DNA of 64,000 nucleotides. It comes from Solenopsis invicta (lineage: Eukaryota; Arthropoda; Insecta; Hymenoptera; Formicidae). A program made the translations under genes and the position numbers. The notes below the pieces were generated by a model. It searched no databases and was not told the DNA's origin. It saw only the letters and a program-made list of their open reading frames with translations. This document shows, piece after piece, positions 45,537 to 55,568 of this stretch (the stretch's first letter is position 1; every line of letters starts with the position of its first letter). The stretch covers positions 23,317,001 to 23,381,000 of the forward strand of contig NC_052665.1 of the NCBI RefSeq assembly GCF_016802725.1, given 5' to 3'.

Positions 45537-45956
45537 TTTCAAAGTCTAATATAAGTTCGTGTTCGCACTAGACACGCAACAACTTTTGTAGGAAATTCAT
45601 TTTTACTTTTAGTGCATACAATAGTTGTCAATTTATCAAAAATTTTATCCTCTAAATTAAAAAATTGTCCATGATATTTTTGAAACTCTGTATCCATCAC
45701 TTGTGCAGTTGATAAAAATTCAGGAGAAAGACGAATACAGTTTCCTGCGAGATGAATGACAACCAATCGTCGGTGGGAGGCATCATTGATGTTTTGCAAC
45801 CTAAATGCGGATATTTATGCAAAAATCGGTGTGCGACGTATCCTGCAATATAAAAAAGAGCTTCAGACTCGATGTCTTGCTTTGCGAGGTTGGCCTCAAA
45901 TTCTTGTAATAACTGCCACTCGTCGTCAGTCGCAGAATATTTATTTACTTGTATAG
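45537..45956 (-). pseudogene. P-element/THAP9-like transposase, C-terminal fragment
   Basis: The minus-strand exon starts at a good acceptor (tttttag at 45957) and reads QVNKYSATDDEWQLLQEFE, then EALFYIAGYVAHRFLHKYPH, the conserved YIAGYV motif of P-type transposases. A frameshift near 45755 leads to LSPEFLSTAQVMDTEFQ and finally VACLVRTRTYIRL, the C-terminal VRTRT motif of the family. It converges on the THAP gene. Confidence 0.8.
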
Positions 45957-47240
45957 CTAAAAATATTTGTTTCGAGTTCAAATCATTATGCGATGGTTCA
46001 AGTTAAAATACTCATGTATAGTCGAGTCAAATTAATTATAAGTTACCGTACTTTGTTTTCTCTTTCTTATTTTATTCATGTCAATTTATTTGATTAATCA
46101 AATTCAAAATTATGAAAATTGTGCAAATCATCATATTATTATATTCCTAAGAACATCCGTTCTACGCGCTGTATCTCGTCGAGAATCTTCTGTCTCGTTG
46201 GTTATGCGAAAGTAAGAATACGAGAAACTTCGACGATAGAGATAATAATATTTTGTGTGTGAAGCAAATAAGTTTTTGTCGTGGTCGTCCATACACGCAA
46301 GGAAAGGTCGGCCCAAGCAAATAGCGAGTTTACCGGTCCGGTCCGGTGGCCGTTTTAAATCGTCGATGACGATACAGTAATTAGTCCATCCGAGCCAATG
46401 AGACATTTTCCCGCCGAATTTGCTTCTCCCGGCTTTTTCTTCGCTTAAACGAGAGCAGGGAGGTTCGCTCTCTCTGCGAGAGATCGGCAGATTCAGATTC
46501 GAGAAGCGACGTAAGAGAGTTACACAGTATCCGAAACCGAGCGAGAAAGAATTCGGAAAGTGTCGGGAGTTATAAGGCGCGCGAACTTGCGTATGCTGTC
46601 GACACGCGCGTCTTGAATAAGATTGCGCGGGCATTCTTGCCCATCATCGAGACAGAAATATTCACGACCATTGTGTGATTAAAGACGATTAATTGAAACT
46701 TTAATTATATCAAGTGATTACTCTGTTCGCCTTCTTTTCCTCTCCCGCCTCCCATTTCACTCATTACAGAAGTTACGCTATCGTCGTCGCTCACGCTCTC
46801 GCGTCGGACTCGCTCTCGTAATCGCGTGCTCAGGGCCGTGTCTAGGCCGAGCGCCACAAAAATTAATCGTTCACGCAGTTCTTGCTCGCGCTCTACTCGG
46901 GGTGAATTCCGGCATCTCAACGCGCGCATCACGCAACACTAAACAATATTGTAAATATCATATTACATAAATATTATAAACGATAAATTGTGATCATGAG
47001 TATTAATAAATATTATTTAAAAATAATAATTAATCATTATAATTAATTATCATTATTACATAATATTTAATTATCCAATCACAGACTTTGTTATTTACAT
47101 TGTATCACAAATGGAAACAATGTAAATGTTTGTGCTAACCCTTCTTAAAAAATATAAGAAACTTGATAAGAAATAATAGTAACGTACAGAAATTTAATAT
47201 AAATCTTATATAGATTTTTATCAAATTTCTATATGTTCTA
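45957..47240. other. Insertion or intron within the P-like gene, with a GC-rich LTR-like segment
   Basis: 46120-46940 is GC-rich and carries TTATAAGGCGCGCG (46572-46585), close to the TATA region of the BEL LTR at 2457-2470, so it may be a related solo LTR. Its ends were not defined. Flanks are AT-rich. The open minus-strand frame across 46131-46634 has no recognisable domain. Confidence 0.35.
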
Positions 47241-47942
47241 TCATTTCTTATTCAACTTTTTAAGCAGAGAAGAGAATGTAATACCAGCAGTATCACATTC
47301 TTCCTTGTCATCTTTTTCTACTAGCACACGGTTATCGTTCTCAACGTTTGGAGAATCTTGCCCGAAACTTGTATTATTAAGAAATAGTGCAGCTTCCTTC
47401 GTTGATTTGTCTTGCTCATTTTCGAAAATGTTTGCTTCTATTCCATATTCGCAGTCTTCGAATTGTAGGAACGGTGTTGAGGTATCCATTGCCGTATTAG
47501 ATCTCGCAGAAATGGCTTGAGTCGAAGGCTTACCTAATATATAAAGTTTCATTCGGTTTCTAAATTGTACAGGCGACGGATGAGTATGTGCAGCTCCCAT
47601 GCCTCTTATGTAAGAGAAAAAGTTTTCTAATACATCTTTACATAGCTTTTGAGTGATGATATATTGAATTTGGAACGTTTCTTCGGAGTACTTTTTTTTT
47701 AGGTAAGGCAATAGCTGTTTTAGTGATGTACTTGATACTAATATTCCCTTTTGGAATGGCATCAGACATGAATGTTTTACTACTCTAAGTTTTCCAATAA
47801 ATTCGATCATTTCATCTATCGTTTTGTTTTGTTCTTCTAAGGCAATTCCGTAAGCATGAACACCACTATGCTTTCCAAACTTTACTTGGCTGTTTAGCAC
47901 ATCAAACCAATTGTTAATAATTCTTATTACATTTGCCATTGT
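47241..47942 (-). pseudogene. P-element/THAP9-like transposase, central fragment
   Basis: Minus-strand open frame with ANVIRIINNWFDVLNSQ, LRVVKHSCLMPFQKGIL, then VLENFFSYIRGMGAAHTHPS and PVQFRNRMKLYI, matching the E-N-x-F-x-x-I-R-x-x-G and PSPxQFxxR-x-x-x motifs at the end of the P-type catalytic region. Downstream residues are acidic, to TGA at 47241-47243. Upstream of 47942 the protein pattern stops where TGTTACGTCCAGAATTCTCG begins, which looks like the start of another LTR, so the gene is truncated. The THAP and first catalytic part are not found on this strand. Confidence 0.82.
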
Positions 47943-48557
47943 TACGTCCAGAATTCTCGAAATAAGTCTCCCGGGTCGACTTGCAGGTAGAAACTTATGG
48001 AAATGATTTGAGTGAGACAGAAAGAACGGAATAGGCCTAATCTCGCGCACACATGTTTCCGGGCGAGTGCGACGAGTCGAATGCGTCAGGTGAGTTAGAA
48101 TGTAGGTCAGGTGTCGAGAATGACGGCCTATGACTCTCATTCAAACTTTTGCATTCGTGTAGTCCTTATTTTGCGTAAACGAATTAAATTGCTTTTACGC
48201 GGGATCGGACCAAGTGTAATTTTATCGGAGTGGGAATTAGAGGTAGTAAAAATAAACGAAAATGGTTAAAATTAAAGATTACAATTTATTTTAACATAAT
48301 AAAAAAAATAAACGACAACAATGATTGGTAGGGATTATTAAAATAATAATAATTAATTCATGAATAATATTTTTGTTTGCAGAGAACATATGTGATAAAA
48401 GAAAGAAAAATCTTATGATTGGTTTAAGAAATCTTTACAAAGAATGTAATTATAAACTTAAATTCTAATTGGTTACATTTATGATTAATGAAATTTATAT
48501 AAATGTGCGTGTGTGGGTGTGTATATTGTGGTCAGGGAATTTTTAGTTAGGTAGTTT
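47943..48557. other. Unassigned DNA after a probable LTR junction
   Basis: 47943-48160 is GC-richer and begins TGTTACGTCC; it may be an LTR fragment. The remainder is AT-rich with a short GT-rich run at 48505-48525. Confidence 0.35.
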
Positions 48558-49040
48558 TTATTTAGGTAGTTCTTGGACCGAGTCGAAGATTTCTTCCAAT
48601 TCATTAGCTACTTCTTCGATTCGCTCTATTGGGATTTCGTTTATGATATTTTCTATTAGTTCGGGAATAAATGATGAGAAGGAACGTTGGTTTTCTACGA
48701 GAGGTTCAGGGGAGCAAGAGGGGGAAGGATGACAAAAGGGGGAAAGAGAGAATGATTCGGCGGACGGATTTGTGACTGGTGGAAATGAATAGGTCGATTC
48801 GTCGGAAGTCCTTAAATTAGTTAGAGCGCTAGGCAAAACAGAATTTTCTCCTCGCAGGTTGTTTAATTTTTCGGAGAACGACAACGATAAGCTAAGCTTC
48901 CGGACTTTCTTATTTTGACGACTCCGACAGTTCTTAATAGCTTTTTGCGACTTTCGCTCAGGGACTCGATTACGAACAGGAATAAATTTAAGAATTAAGA
49001 CTACGTTCTCTCTTTCTAATAAAAGAAAATAAAATCTACC
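48558..49040 (-). CDS. Terminal exon of an unrecognised protein
   Basis: An open minus-strand frame of about 160 codons follows a strong polypyrimidine tract and acceptor (TTTCAAGTAG, ending 49041). The start is basic (RNRVPERKSQKAIKNCRSRQ, NKKVRKLSLSL). The middle is rich in serine and proline (near 48780-48700). The end is acidic and helical (IPIERIEEVANELEEIFDSV) before TAA/TAG near 48558. No domain was recognised. No upstream exon is visible because satellite DNA follows. It could belong to a retroelement. Confidence 0.4.
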   Translation of the reverse strand, partial: GRFYFLLLERENVVLILKFIPVRNRVPERKSQKAIKNCRSRQNKKVRKLSLSLSFSEKLNNLRGENSVLPSALTNLRTSDESTYSFPPVTNPSAESFSLSPFCHPSPSCSPEPLVENQRSFSSFIPELIENIINEIPIERIEEVANELEEIFDSVQELPK

Positions 49041-49109
49041 GTGACTACTTGAAAGAAGGAAAAAGAAAGAGTTTTAAATATGAAAAGAAAGGAATTCTTT
49101 GTTTTTGAT

Positions 49110-51575
49110 GGAAGCAAAGAAAGTTGCGAATTCAATCGGAGGAGCTCGATTGTATCCAGCAGAAAGTGAGGGAAATTGCGGATTCAATCGAAAAAGAGTT
49201 CGATTGTATCCTGCAGGAAGTAAAGAGACTTGCGGATTCAATCGAAAGAGAGTTGGATTGTATCTTGCAGAAAGTAAAGAGAGTTGCGGATTCAATCGAA
49301 AGAGCTTGATTGTATCCTGCAGAAAGTAAAGAGAGTTGCGGATTCAATCAAAAGAGCTCGATTGTATCTTGCGGAAAGTAAAGAGAGTTGCGGATTCAAT
49401 CGAAAGAGCTCGATTGTAGCCTGCGGAAAGTAAAGAGAGTTGCTAATTCAATCAAAGGAAAGTTCGATTGTATCCTACAAAATAAAGAGAGTAGCGGATT
49501 CAATCGAAAAAATTTGATTGTATCCTGCAAAAAGTAAACGAAAGTTGCGGATTCAATCGAATGAGCTCGATTGTATCCTACAGAAAGTAAAGAAGAGTTG
49601 CGGATTCAATCGAAAGAGCTCGATTGTATCCTGCGGAAAGTAAAGATAATTGCGTATTCAATCGAAAGAGCTCGATTGTATCCTGCAGAAAGTAAAGAGA
49701 GTTGCGGATTCAATCGAAAGAGCTCGATTGTATCTTGCGGACAGTAAAGAGAGTTGCTAATTCAGTCAAAGGAGAATTTAATTATATCCTGCGAAAAGTA
49801 AAGAGAGTTGCTGATTCAATCGAAAGAATTTGATTATATCCTGCGGAAAGTAAAGGAAAGTTGCGGATTCAATCAAATGAGCTCGATTGTATCCTGCGGA
49901 AAGTAAAGATAATTGCGTATTCAATCGAAAGAGCTCGATTGTATCCTGCAGAAAGTAAAGAGAGTTGCGGATTCAATCGAAAGAGCTCCATTGTATCTTG
50001 CGGACAGTAAAGAGAGTTGCTAATTCAGTCAAAGGAGAATTTAATTGTATTCTGCGAAAAGTAAAGAGAGTTGCTGATTCAATCGAAAGAATTTGATTAT
50101 ATCCTGCGGAAAGTAAAGGAAAGTTGCGGATTCAATCAAATGAGCTCGATTGTATCCTACAGAAAGTAAAGAAGAGTTGCGGATTCAATCGAAAGAGCTT
50201 GATTGTATCTTGCGGACAGTAAAAAGAGTTGCTAATTCAGTCAAAGGAGAATTTAATTGTATCCTGCGAAAAGTAAAGAGAGTTGCTGATTCAATCGAAA
50301 GAATTTGATTATATCCTGCGGAAAGTAAAGGAACGTTGCGGATTCAATCAAATGAGCTCGATTGTATCCTACAGAAAGTAAAGAAGAGTTGCGGATTCAA
50401 TCGAAAGAGCTGGACTGTATCCTGCAAAAAGTAAAGAGAGTTGGAGATTCAATCAAAAGAACTCGATTGTATCCCGCAGGAAGTAAAGAGAGTTGCGGAT
50501 TCAATCAAAAGAGCTCGATTGTATCCTGCGGAAAGTAAGGAAAGTCGCGGATTCAATCGAAAGAGCTCGATTGTATCCTGCGGAAAGTAAAGAGAGTTGC
50601 GGATTCAATCGAAAGAGCTCGATTGTATCCTGCGGAAAGTAAAGAGAGTTGCGTATTCAATCAAAAGAGAGTTCGATTGTATCCTGCAGAAAGTAAAGAG
50701 AGTTGCAGATTCAATCGAAAGAGAGTTCGTTTGTATCCTGCAGAAAGTAAAGAGAGTTGCGGATTCAATCGAAAGAGAGTTTGATAGTATCTTGCAGAAA
50801 GTAAAGGGAGTTGCGGATTCAATCAAAAGAGCTCGATTGTATCTTGCGGAAAGTAAAGAGAGTTGTTGATTCAATCAAAAGAGCTCGATTGTATCCTGCG
50901 GAAAGTAAAGAGAGTTGCGGATTTAATCGAAAGAGAGTTCGATTGTATTCTGCCGAAAGTAAAGAGAGTTGCTGATTCAATCAAAGGAGAGTTCGATTGT
51001 ATCCTGCGGAAAGTAAAGAAGAGTTGCGGATTCAATCGAAAGAGCTCGATTGTATCCTGCAGAAAATAAAGGGAGTTGCAGATTCAATCGAAAGAGAGTT
51101 CAATTGTATCCTGCAGAAAGTAAAGGGAGTTGCGAATTTAATCAAAAGAGCTCGATTGTATGCTGCGGAAAGTAAGGAAATTCGCGGATTCAATCGAAAG
51201 AGCTCGATTTTATCCTGCGGAAGGTAAAGAAAGTTTCGGATTCAATCAAATGAGCTCGATTGTATCCTGCGGAAAGTAAAGAGAGTTGCGGATTCAATTG
51301 AAAGAGCTCGACTGTATTCTGCGGAAAGTAAAGAGAGTCGCGGATTCAATCGGAAGAGCTCGATTGTATTCTGCGGAAAGTAAAGAAAGTCGCGGATTCA
51401 ATCGAAAGAGAGTTTGTTTGTATCCTGCAGAAAGTAAAGAGAGTTGCGGATTCAATCAAAAAAGCTCGATTGTATCCTGCAGGAAGTAAAGAGAGTTGCG
51501 GATTCAATCAAAAGAGCTCGATTGTATCCTGCGGAAAGTAAGGAAAGTCGCGGATTCAATCAAAAGAGCTCATTT
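49110..51575. repeat. Satellite-like tandem array, about 52-54 bp unit, roughly 46 copies
   Basis: The unit reads GAAAGTAAAGAGAGTTGCGG, then ATTCAATCGAAAGAGCTCGA, then TTGTATCCTGCG. A variant has GAGAGTTCG in place of GAGCTCG, making the unit 54 bp. Copies differ by scattered changes. Some higher-order structure exists: a block of about 340 bp around 49560-49860 recurs near 49900-50160 and 50170-50400. In runs of 54-bp units an 18-residue repeat (KVKRVADSIEREFDCILQ) is encoded. Confidence 0.92.
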
Positions 51576-51706
51576 TACATGTAAAAATATAAAATGTTTA
51601 TTAGAAATTTTATGTGGAATTTTATGTGGAACAGCGAACCACATACATATCAAATTTGAAAAAAAAAAACGAGAACAAAATTCGTCTCGAGGTTACAACA
51701 ATTTCC

Positions 51707-52000
51707 AGGTGTATGCATAAATTTTTTCTGGTTTCACTAAAAGATTGCGCCAGCGAAAAGTACGCAGCGTATTAATTTGACACATACGTCATTTTGTTCG
51801 TCTGACATAGAACTACAAACGCACACAAGTTGAGTCCGCCAAAAACTAGCGTCTTTGTTTTATTGTTCAGTGATCATGTCGAGTTTTGTGCCTGAAAAAC
51901 AACATTTGCGGCACGCATTGCTGTTTTTATTTAATCAAAAGAAAAAGGCTGTTGAAAGTCATCGTTTGCTGGTAGAAACATATGGTGAACACGTGTCCTT
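51707..52000 (+). pseudogene. mariner 5' fragment with the transposase N-terminus
   Basis: Starts AGGTGTATGCAT like the terminal repeat of the mariner at 13946. ATG at 51876 begins MSSFVPEKQHLRHALLF and continues to HRLLVETYGEHV, where homology stops. It is a different, less decayed lineage from the first mariner and has no 3' half. Confidence 0.85.
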
Positions 52001-52004
52001 CACG

Positions 52005-52410
52005 TATCCTTCCAATTTTTTAAATGGGATTACCTACTTTTTATTACATATTCTTGTAGTTTATCTCGAGACCTTTCCAAAACGCTACAAGGAAGGTCAT
52101 TTTCGTTGAGTACTTTCTAAGTTGTAAGGCTTCAAAGTTACGTTGTACTGTAACTTTCAAACGTCATAATTGGGAAAATTCTTAACAAAAATAAACTTAT
52201 TTATAGTGTTTTGGAAAGCTCTCGAAATCGACTACAAGAAAATGCAATAAAAAAATATAGAATGTTAGGAAAGTACCGATACCCTTTAATTAGAGAACTA
52301 CCGATACTTTAACATTGTATCTTTTATTGCATATTTTTGTAGTTTATTTTGAGTTTTTTCCAAAATACTACAATTGTCCGCAAGGTATTTTTTGCCATGG
52401 TAGTGTTTTG
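52005..52410. repeat. Fold-back-related inverted repeats
   Basis: The module TATTNCATATTCTTGTAGTTTAT...GAG.CCTTTCCAAAACNCTA, known from 12817-12860 in the large palindrome, occurs at 52040-52085, inverted at 52205-52260, and again direct at 52320-52375. Confidence 0.75.
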
Positions 52411-52485
52411 AATCTATTTTCTAACGTGTAAATTTCTGTGGGTCATCTTTGGACGATGCGTTCCCAGTCTAACAGAGCTACTGTT

Positions 52486-52730
52486 ACCTTACCATTTTTT
52501 TTCGATTTCGTCCGTAATGACTCCTTTTTTCCATTTTTGTCCTTCTCGTGTAACTACTGGTTCTCCACTTATTGCGTAATCAATTATAGGTCGTAACAAC
52601 TGTGCTTTCCGGTTCATCTTTTTATTTAGGTCCCTTTGCATTTTCTTAAAATCCTTCCGCATGTCCTTCAAATGTATTCAGAATCGAGTGGGTATATCTA
52701 CCTTTATCACTTCAAATGCTTGTGGATTCT
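52486..52730 (-). pseudogene. Decayed Tudor-domain segment A
   Basis: Minus strand: QAFEVIKVDIPTRF then TGA where a tryptophan is expected, followed by IHLKDMRKDFKKMQRDLNKK and PVVTREGQKWKKGVITDEIE, ending at a TAA. The plan parallels segment B at 52962-53609, so the two look like paralogous domains of one multi-Tudor protein. Confidence 0.6.
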
Positions 52731-52961
52731 CAGTCAGCAGTTAGTGCGTTCGATTTGCATATCTATAAGAGAATAGTTGCAGACCTTTAGCCTTAAGAGT
52801 GCACATATTAATTGCGAGATATATATATACGTGCATATATATATTTTTATTATGTGAGTAAATGTTGGTGAGTATTTTATAAAATAATTGCTTGATTATT
52901 ATTAAATTATTGTCAGAATTTTTTTTTTTTTAAACAACTCTACTATTACTACGTCTATGCC

Positions 52962-53609
52962 TTAGATCGAGGGGTATACTTTTTCCAAAATATTCTCGAT
53001 ATCCCAAGCATGCCCTAATTTCAGAAGGATGTCTTTGACGTTGAGCATTTCACTCTCGCAGTCGTTTCTTGTTTTTAGTTTTACAAGCGCTGCTTCTTCT
53101 TCCACATCGCCAACGAGGCTGATCCAGCCTTCTCTTTGCTCAACCAGGAATTTTAAGAGCTCTCTGGCTCGTTGGGGCTATATTCTTTTTATTGGACAGG
53201 AGCCTATATGCGCTATTGCGCAAGGAATCGCCCGCCATTCAAAGTCACGGAATTTATCCTCAAGCTGGTAAATGTCGCAGAAAAGCCGTTTGATGACGCG
53301 GGCCCAATCCCAGAGAAGAATAGTGGCCGTTCCATCTTCGTGGGTGTCAAGGATAATACCGCGCTGCCATCTGTGTCTATCATGGACGGCAACAATTTTG
53401 TCCGGTTTAATGTCTTCAGGTGGGTAGTGCAACAATCGGCTTTGCCGTGCTATTCTGTGTTGGAGTTCTTCTAGTAGCTCTTCGAAGTCTTCGGCAGAGT
53501 TTTGCAGATGTACCCAGATTAGAGTGGGCGCATCTACCTTTATTATTTTCACTCTCAATGGGCTCCTTGTCAAAAGTCTTATGTTTGTGTGGCCAATATC
53601 CATAGTCGT
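52962..53609 (-). pseudogene. Tudor-domain exon (segment B), one nonsense codon
   Basis: After the acceptor at 53610-53611 (gttgttatag) the exon reads IIKVDAPTLIWVHLQNSAED, IKPDKIVAVHDRHRWQRGII, ATILLWDWARVIKRLFCDIY and WRAIPCAIAHIGSCP. This is the extended Tudor fold found in piRNA-pathway proteins that bind dimethyl-arginine on Piwi. A TAG at 53175-53177 interrupts it. The frame then continues with FLVEQREGWISLVGDVEEEA and VKDILLKLGHAWDIENILE to TAA at 52962-52964. The nonsense codon suggests a pseudogene. Which Tudor gene it derives from is not decided. Confidence 0.78.
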
Positions 53610-53648
53610 CTATAACAACAGAATGGGATTGGGAAGTAGAGGGCTGAT

Positions 53649-55158
53649 TTAGTTTTTTAATTCAAGATTATAAGTAGTGGCTTTCCGCGGGGGAAGCAAG
53701 GGATAGGTACGTCTTTCTTGCTTAGGATCGTCTTGTAGTTCAAAAAGTTTTACTTCTTGTAGTTTGGACTTAGCAGGGGCTGAGGGCGATAATTTCTTTA
53801 ATTTGCATTTTCCCTAAATGTAGCAGGAGTTGGGTGATAGAATCCCATATTGCTCCTATTAAATATACTGACCATCTATACACGGTAAAGCATATCCCTG
53901 TACGAAGGTATCTATTATTAGTTTAATGACTCTTGCTGACATATAAATTCCAATTATGCCAGCGCTGACATTTCAAAAGATTAAGAACCGATTCCAAAAA
54001 TTTTCCCATGCTGTCGAAGCTATTTTTTATATGGAGGTTTTGTCCAGAAAGTTAGAAATAGATCCTTCATTTATAGAGCCTGATTGACCCATCATTCCTC
54101 GGACTACCGTATTGAGTAACGCTGGTCGTTTAGCAGGGAACATTATGTGATCTCGAAGTGTCTCGAGGTCGTTATCTGTATATATTCTGCTCGTGGCGAG
54201 TGAGCCGGGACTAATATACTTCCATGTAAATTTGGTCATGGGTTTCATAATTATTGGAGGAAGTGACTTGACTGGTCTAGGTATAAACTTATATTATGAA
54301 TCTTCGAGAAGGTACATGGCAGGTGCAAGTGAGTTGCACGTAACCTCTGTTCCTTGGCGCAACAAAATGTGAGTTTGCGGGGTTAAAAACAGACTCTCGT
54401 TATTTCGTAATACCAGCAGTTGATCGTAACATTTCTCGGTACGAGCAATTTTTACTTCAACGGGTACGCATTTCACTATATGTATCACTTCTCCAGATAG
54501 CAGGGCCATATATCCTGGCCCTTGCATTATGCGAAAGCGTCTGGAGCTTGGGCGGCGAGAGCCAATGCATTTTTTAATACTTTCTGTTCAAGAATGCATT
54601 GTTGCTGGAAAACATCTCGATATAATTGGTTTACTTAGGTGCGCACATGTTTTTCTACATACAAAAATTTGGAGTTTATATAGGTAAAAATATCGAGGTT
54701 TTGTGGTATTGCTTACCAAATATCGAATTTCCAAAAGTTGTTTCGTAAATCAACAGTTTCAGATATTCGGTTCGTATAAGTGTATACCCACAACGTGTGT
54801 ACTTTTCTCTCATCGTTAATGCGAAAATCGTCTCATGAGACTTTACAGTGTAGACTACCTGGGATTTCTTCCCGCTATCATTTATTAACACATCTGCGAA
54901 TCCATCATAGAAGGATGCGTAATTAGAGAGTGCACATTGATCCGCAAGAAGCGGATCCCAGAAAGTGTTTCCTCCTTCTAAATCTATGCAATGAGTAGCC
55001 TTGAAATCGCAAGTCACTCCTGAGCGGAGCAATAAGCGATTAGAATTTAGTTAGACTGTTGCTTCGTAATCTTGAAGTGTGATTTTAACAGTAGTGAGCA
55101 CGATTACGCCAACTCCCGAAAGTGTCAGAATAACTACTTCCGTGGCATCCTCCCTCAT
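53649..55158 (-). pseudogene. Endogenous viral element: chuvirus-like glycoprotein, broken
   Basis: Minus-strand pieces follow in order: a possible start at 55158 with a hydrophobic stretch, ending at an in-frame TAA; 55032-54676, with the cysteine-containing THCIDLEGG and FWDPL motifs; 54527-54294, with SGEVIHIVKCVPVEV and SLFLTPQTHILL; 54248-54027, with FTWKYISPGSLATS and FPAKRPALLN; then a hydrophobic region with stops and a basic cytoplasmic-tail-like end at 53649. These motifs resemble glycoproteins of jingchuviruses, known to be captured in arthropod genomes. At least four stops or frameshifts separate the pieces. No nucleoprotein or polymerase fragment is nearby, and no retrotransposon encloses it. 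Confidence 0.75.
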
Positions 55159-55216
55159 TATCTATGTGCCCTGCTAAAATCAACGGCCGGGAGATCGATT
55201 CGTTAGCTTTTTATTC

Positions 55217-55487
55217 AATGTTAGGATGTAATCGTTGTCGATTAATCGAGATATTAATATGTTATTAAAATGAAGTTTGAAACTAATGATGTTAGCACCG
55301 TATTCTTGCGTTTATCTTATTTTTATGTTGCCTAGATCTTTATAAACAGATTCCGCTGTAAGACACGAAAGCATACACACGTTTTAATTTTCTGAACGTT
55401 CTCTTTTCTGTAAAACAGTTTATTCAGTTTGTAATAAATATTTGTATTAAACACAAACGAAACTGTTTTTAGTAGTAAAACTTATTT
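55217..55487 (+). repeat. Probable 5' LTR of the second copia element
   Basis: Inferred as the sequence between a TGTTAGGATG start and the primer site. There is no second LTR to confirm the boundaries. An AATAAATATT near 55432 may be the poly(A) signal. Confidence 0.4.
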
Positions 55488-55501
55488 GGTTATGGGCCCA
55501 G
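55488..55501 (+). promoter_or_regulatory. Primer-binding site, initiator-tRNA-Met type
   Basis: GGTTATGGGCCCAG, identical to the primer site of the copia at 24991-25004. Confidence 0.88.
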
Positions 55502-55568
55502 ATTTGCTGTGTGTAAAAAATTTAAAGTGAAAAGAGACTTCTGTAATATTATAACTAAAGTTTAAAAG

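Noticed and set aside
46131..46634. 167-codon minus-strand frame
   Set aside because: It spans an LTR-like GC-rich block with a TATA motif; no domain seen.
48505..48545. GT-rich run considered as a regulatory element
   Set aside because: Too short and imperfect to support any function.
49110..51575. CRISPR-like array
   Set aside because: Units are contiguous near-identical repeats without unique spacers, in a eukaryotic context.
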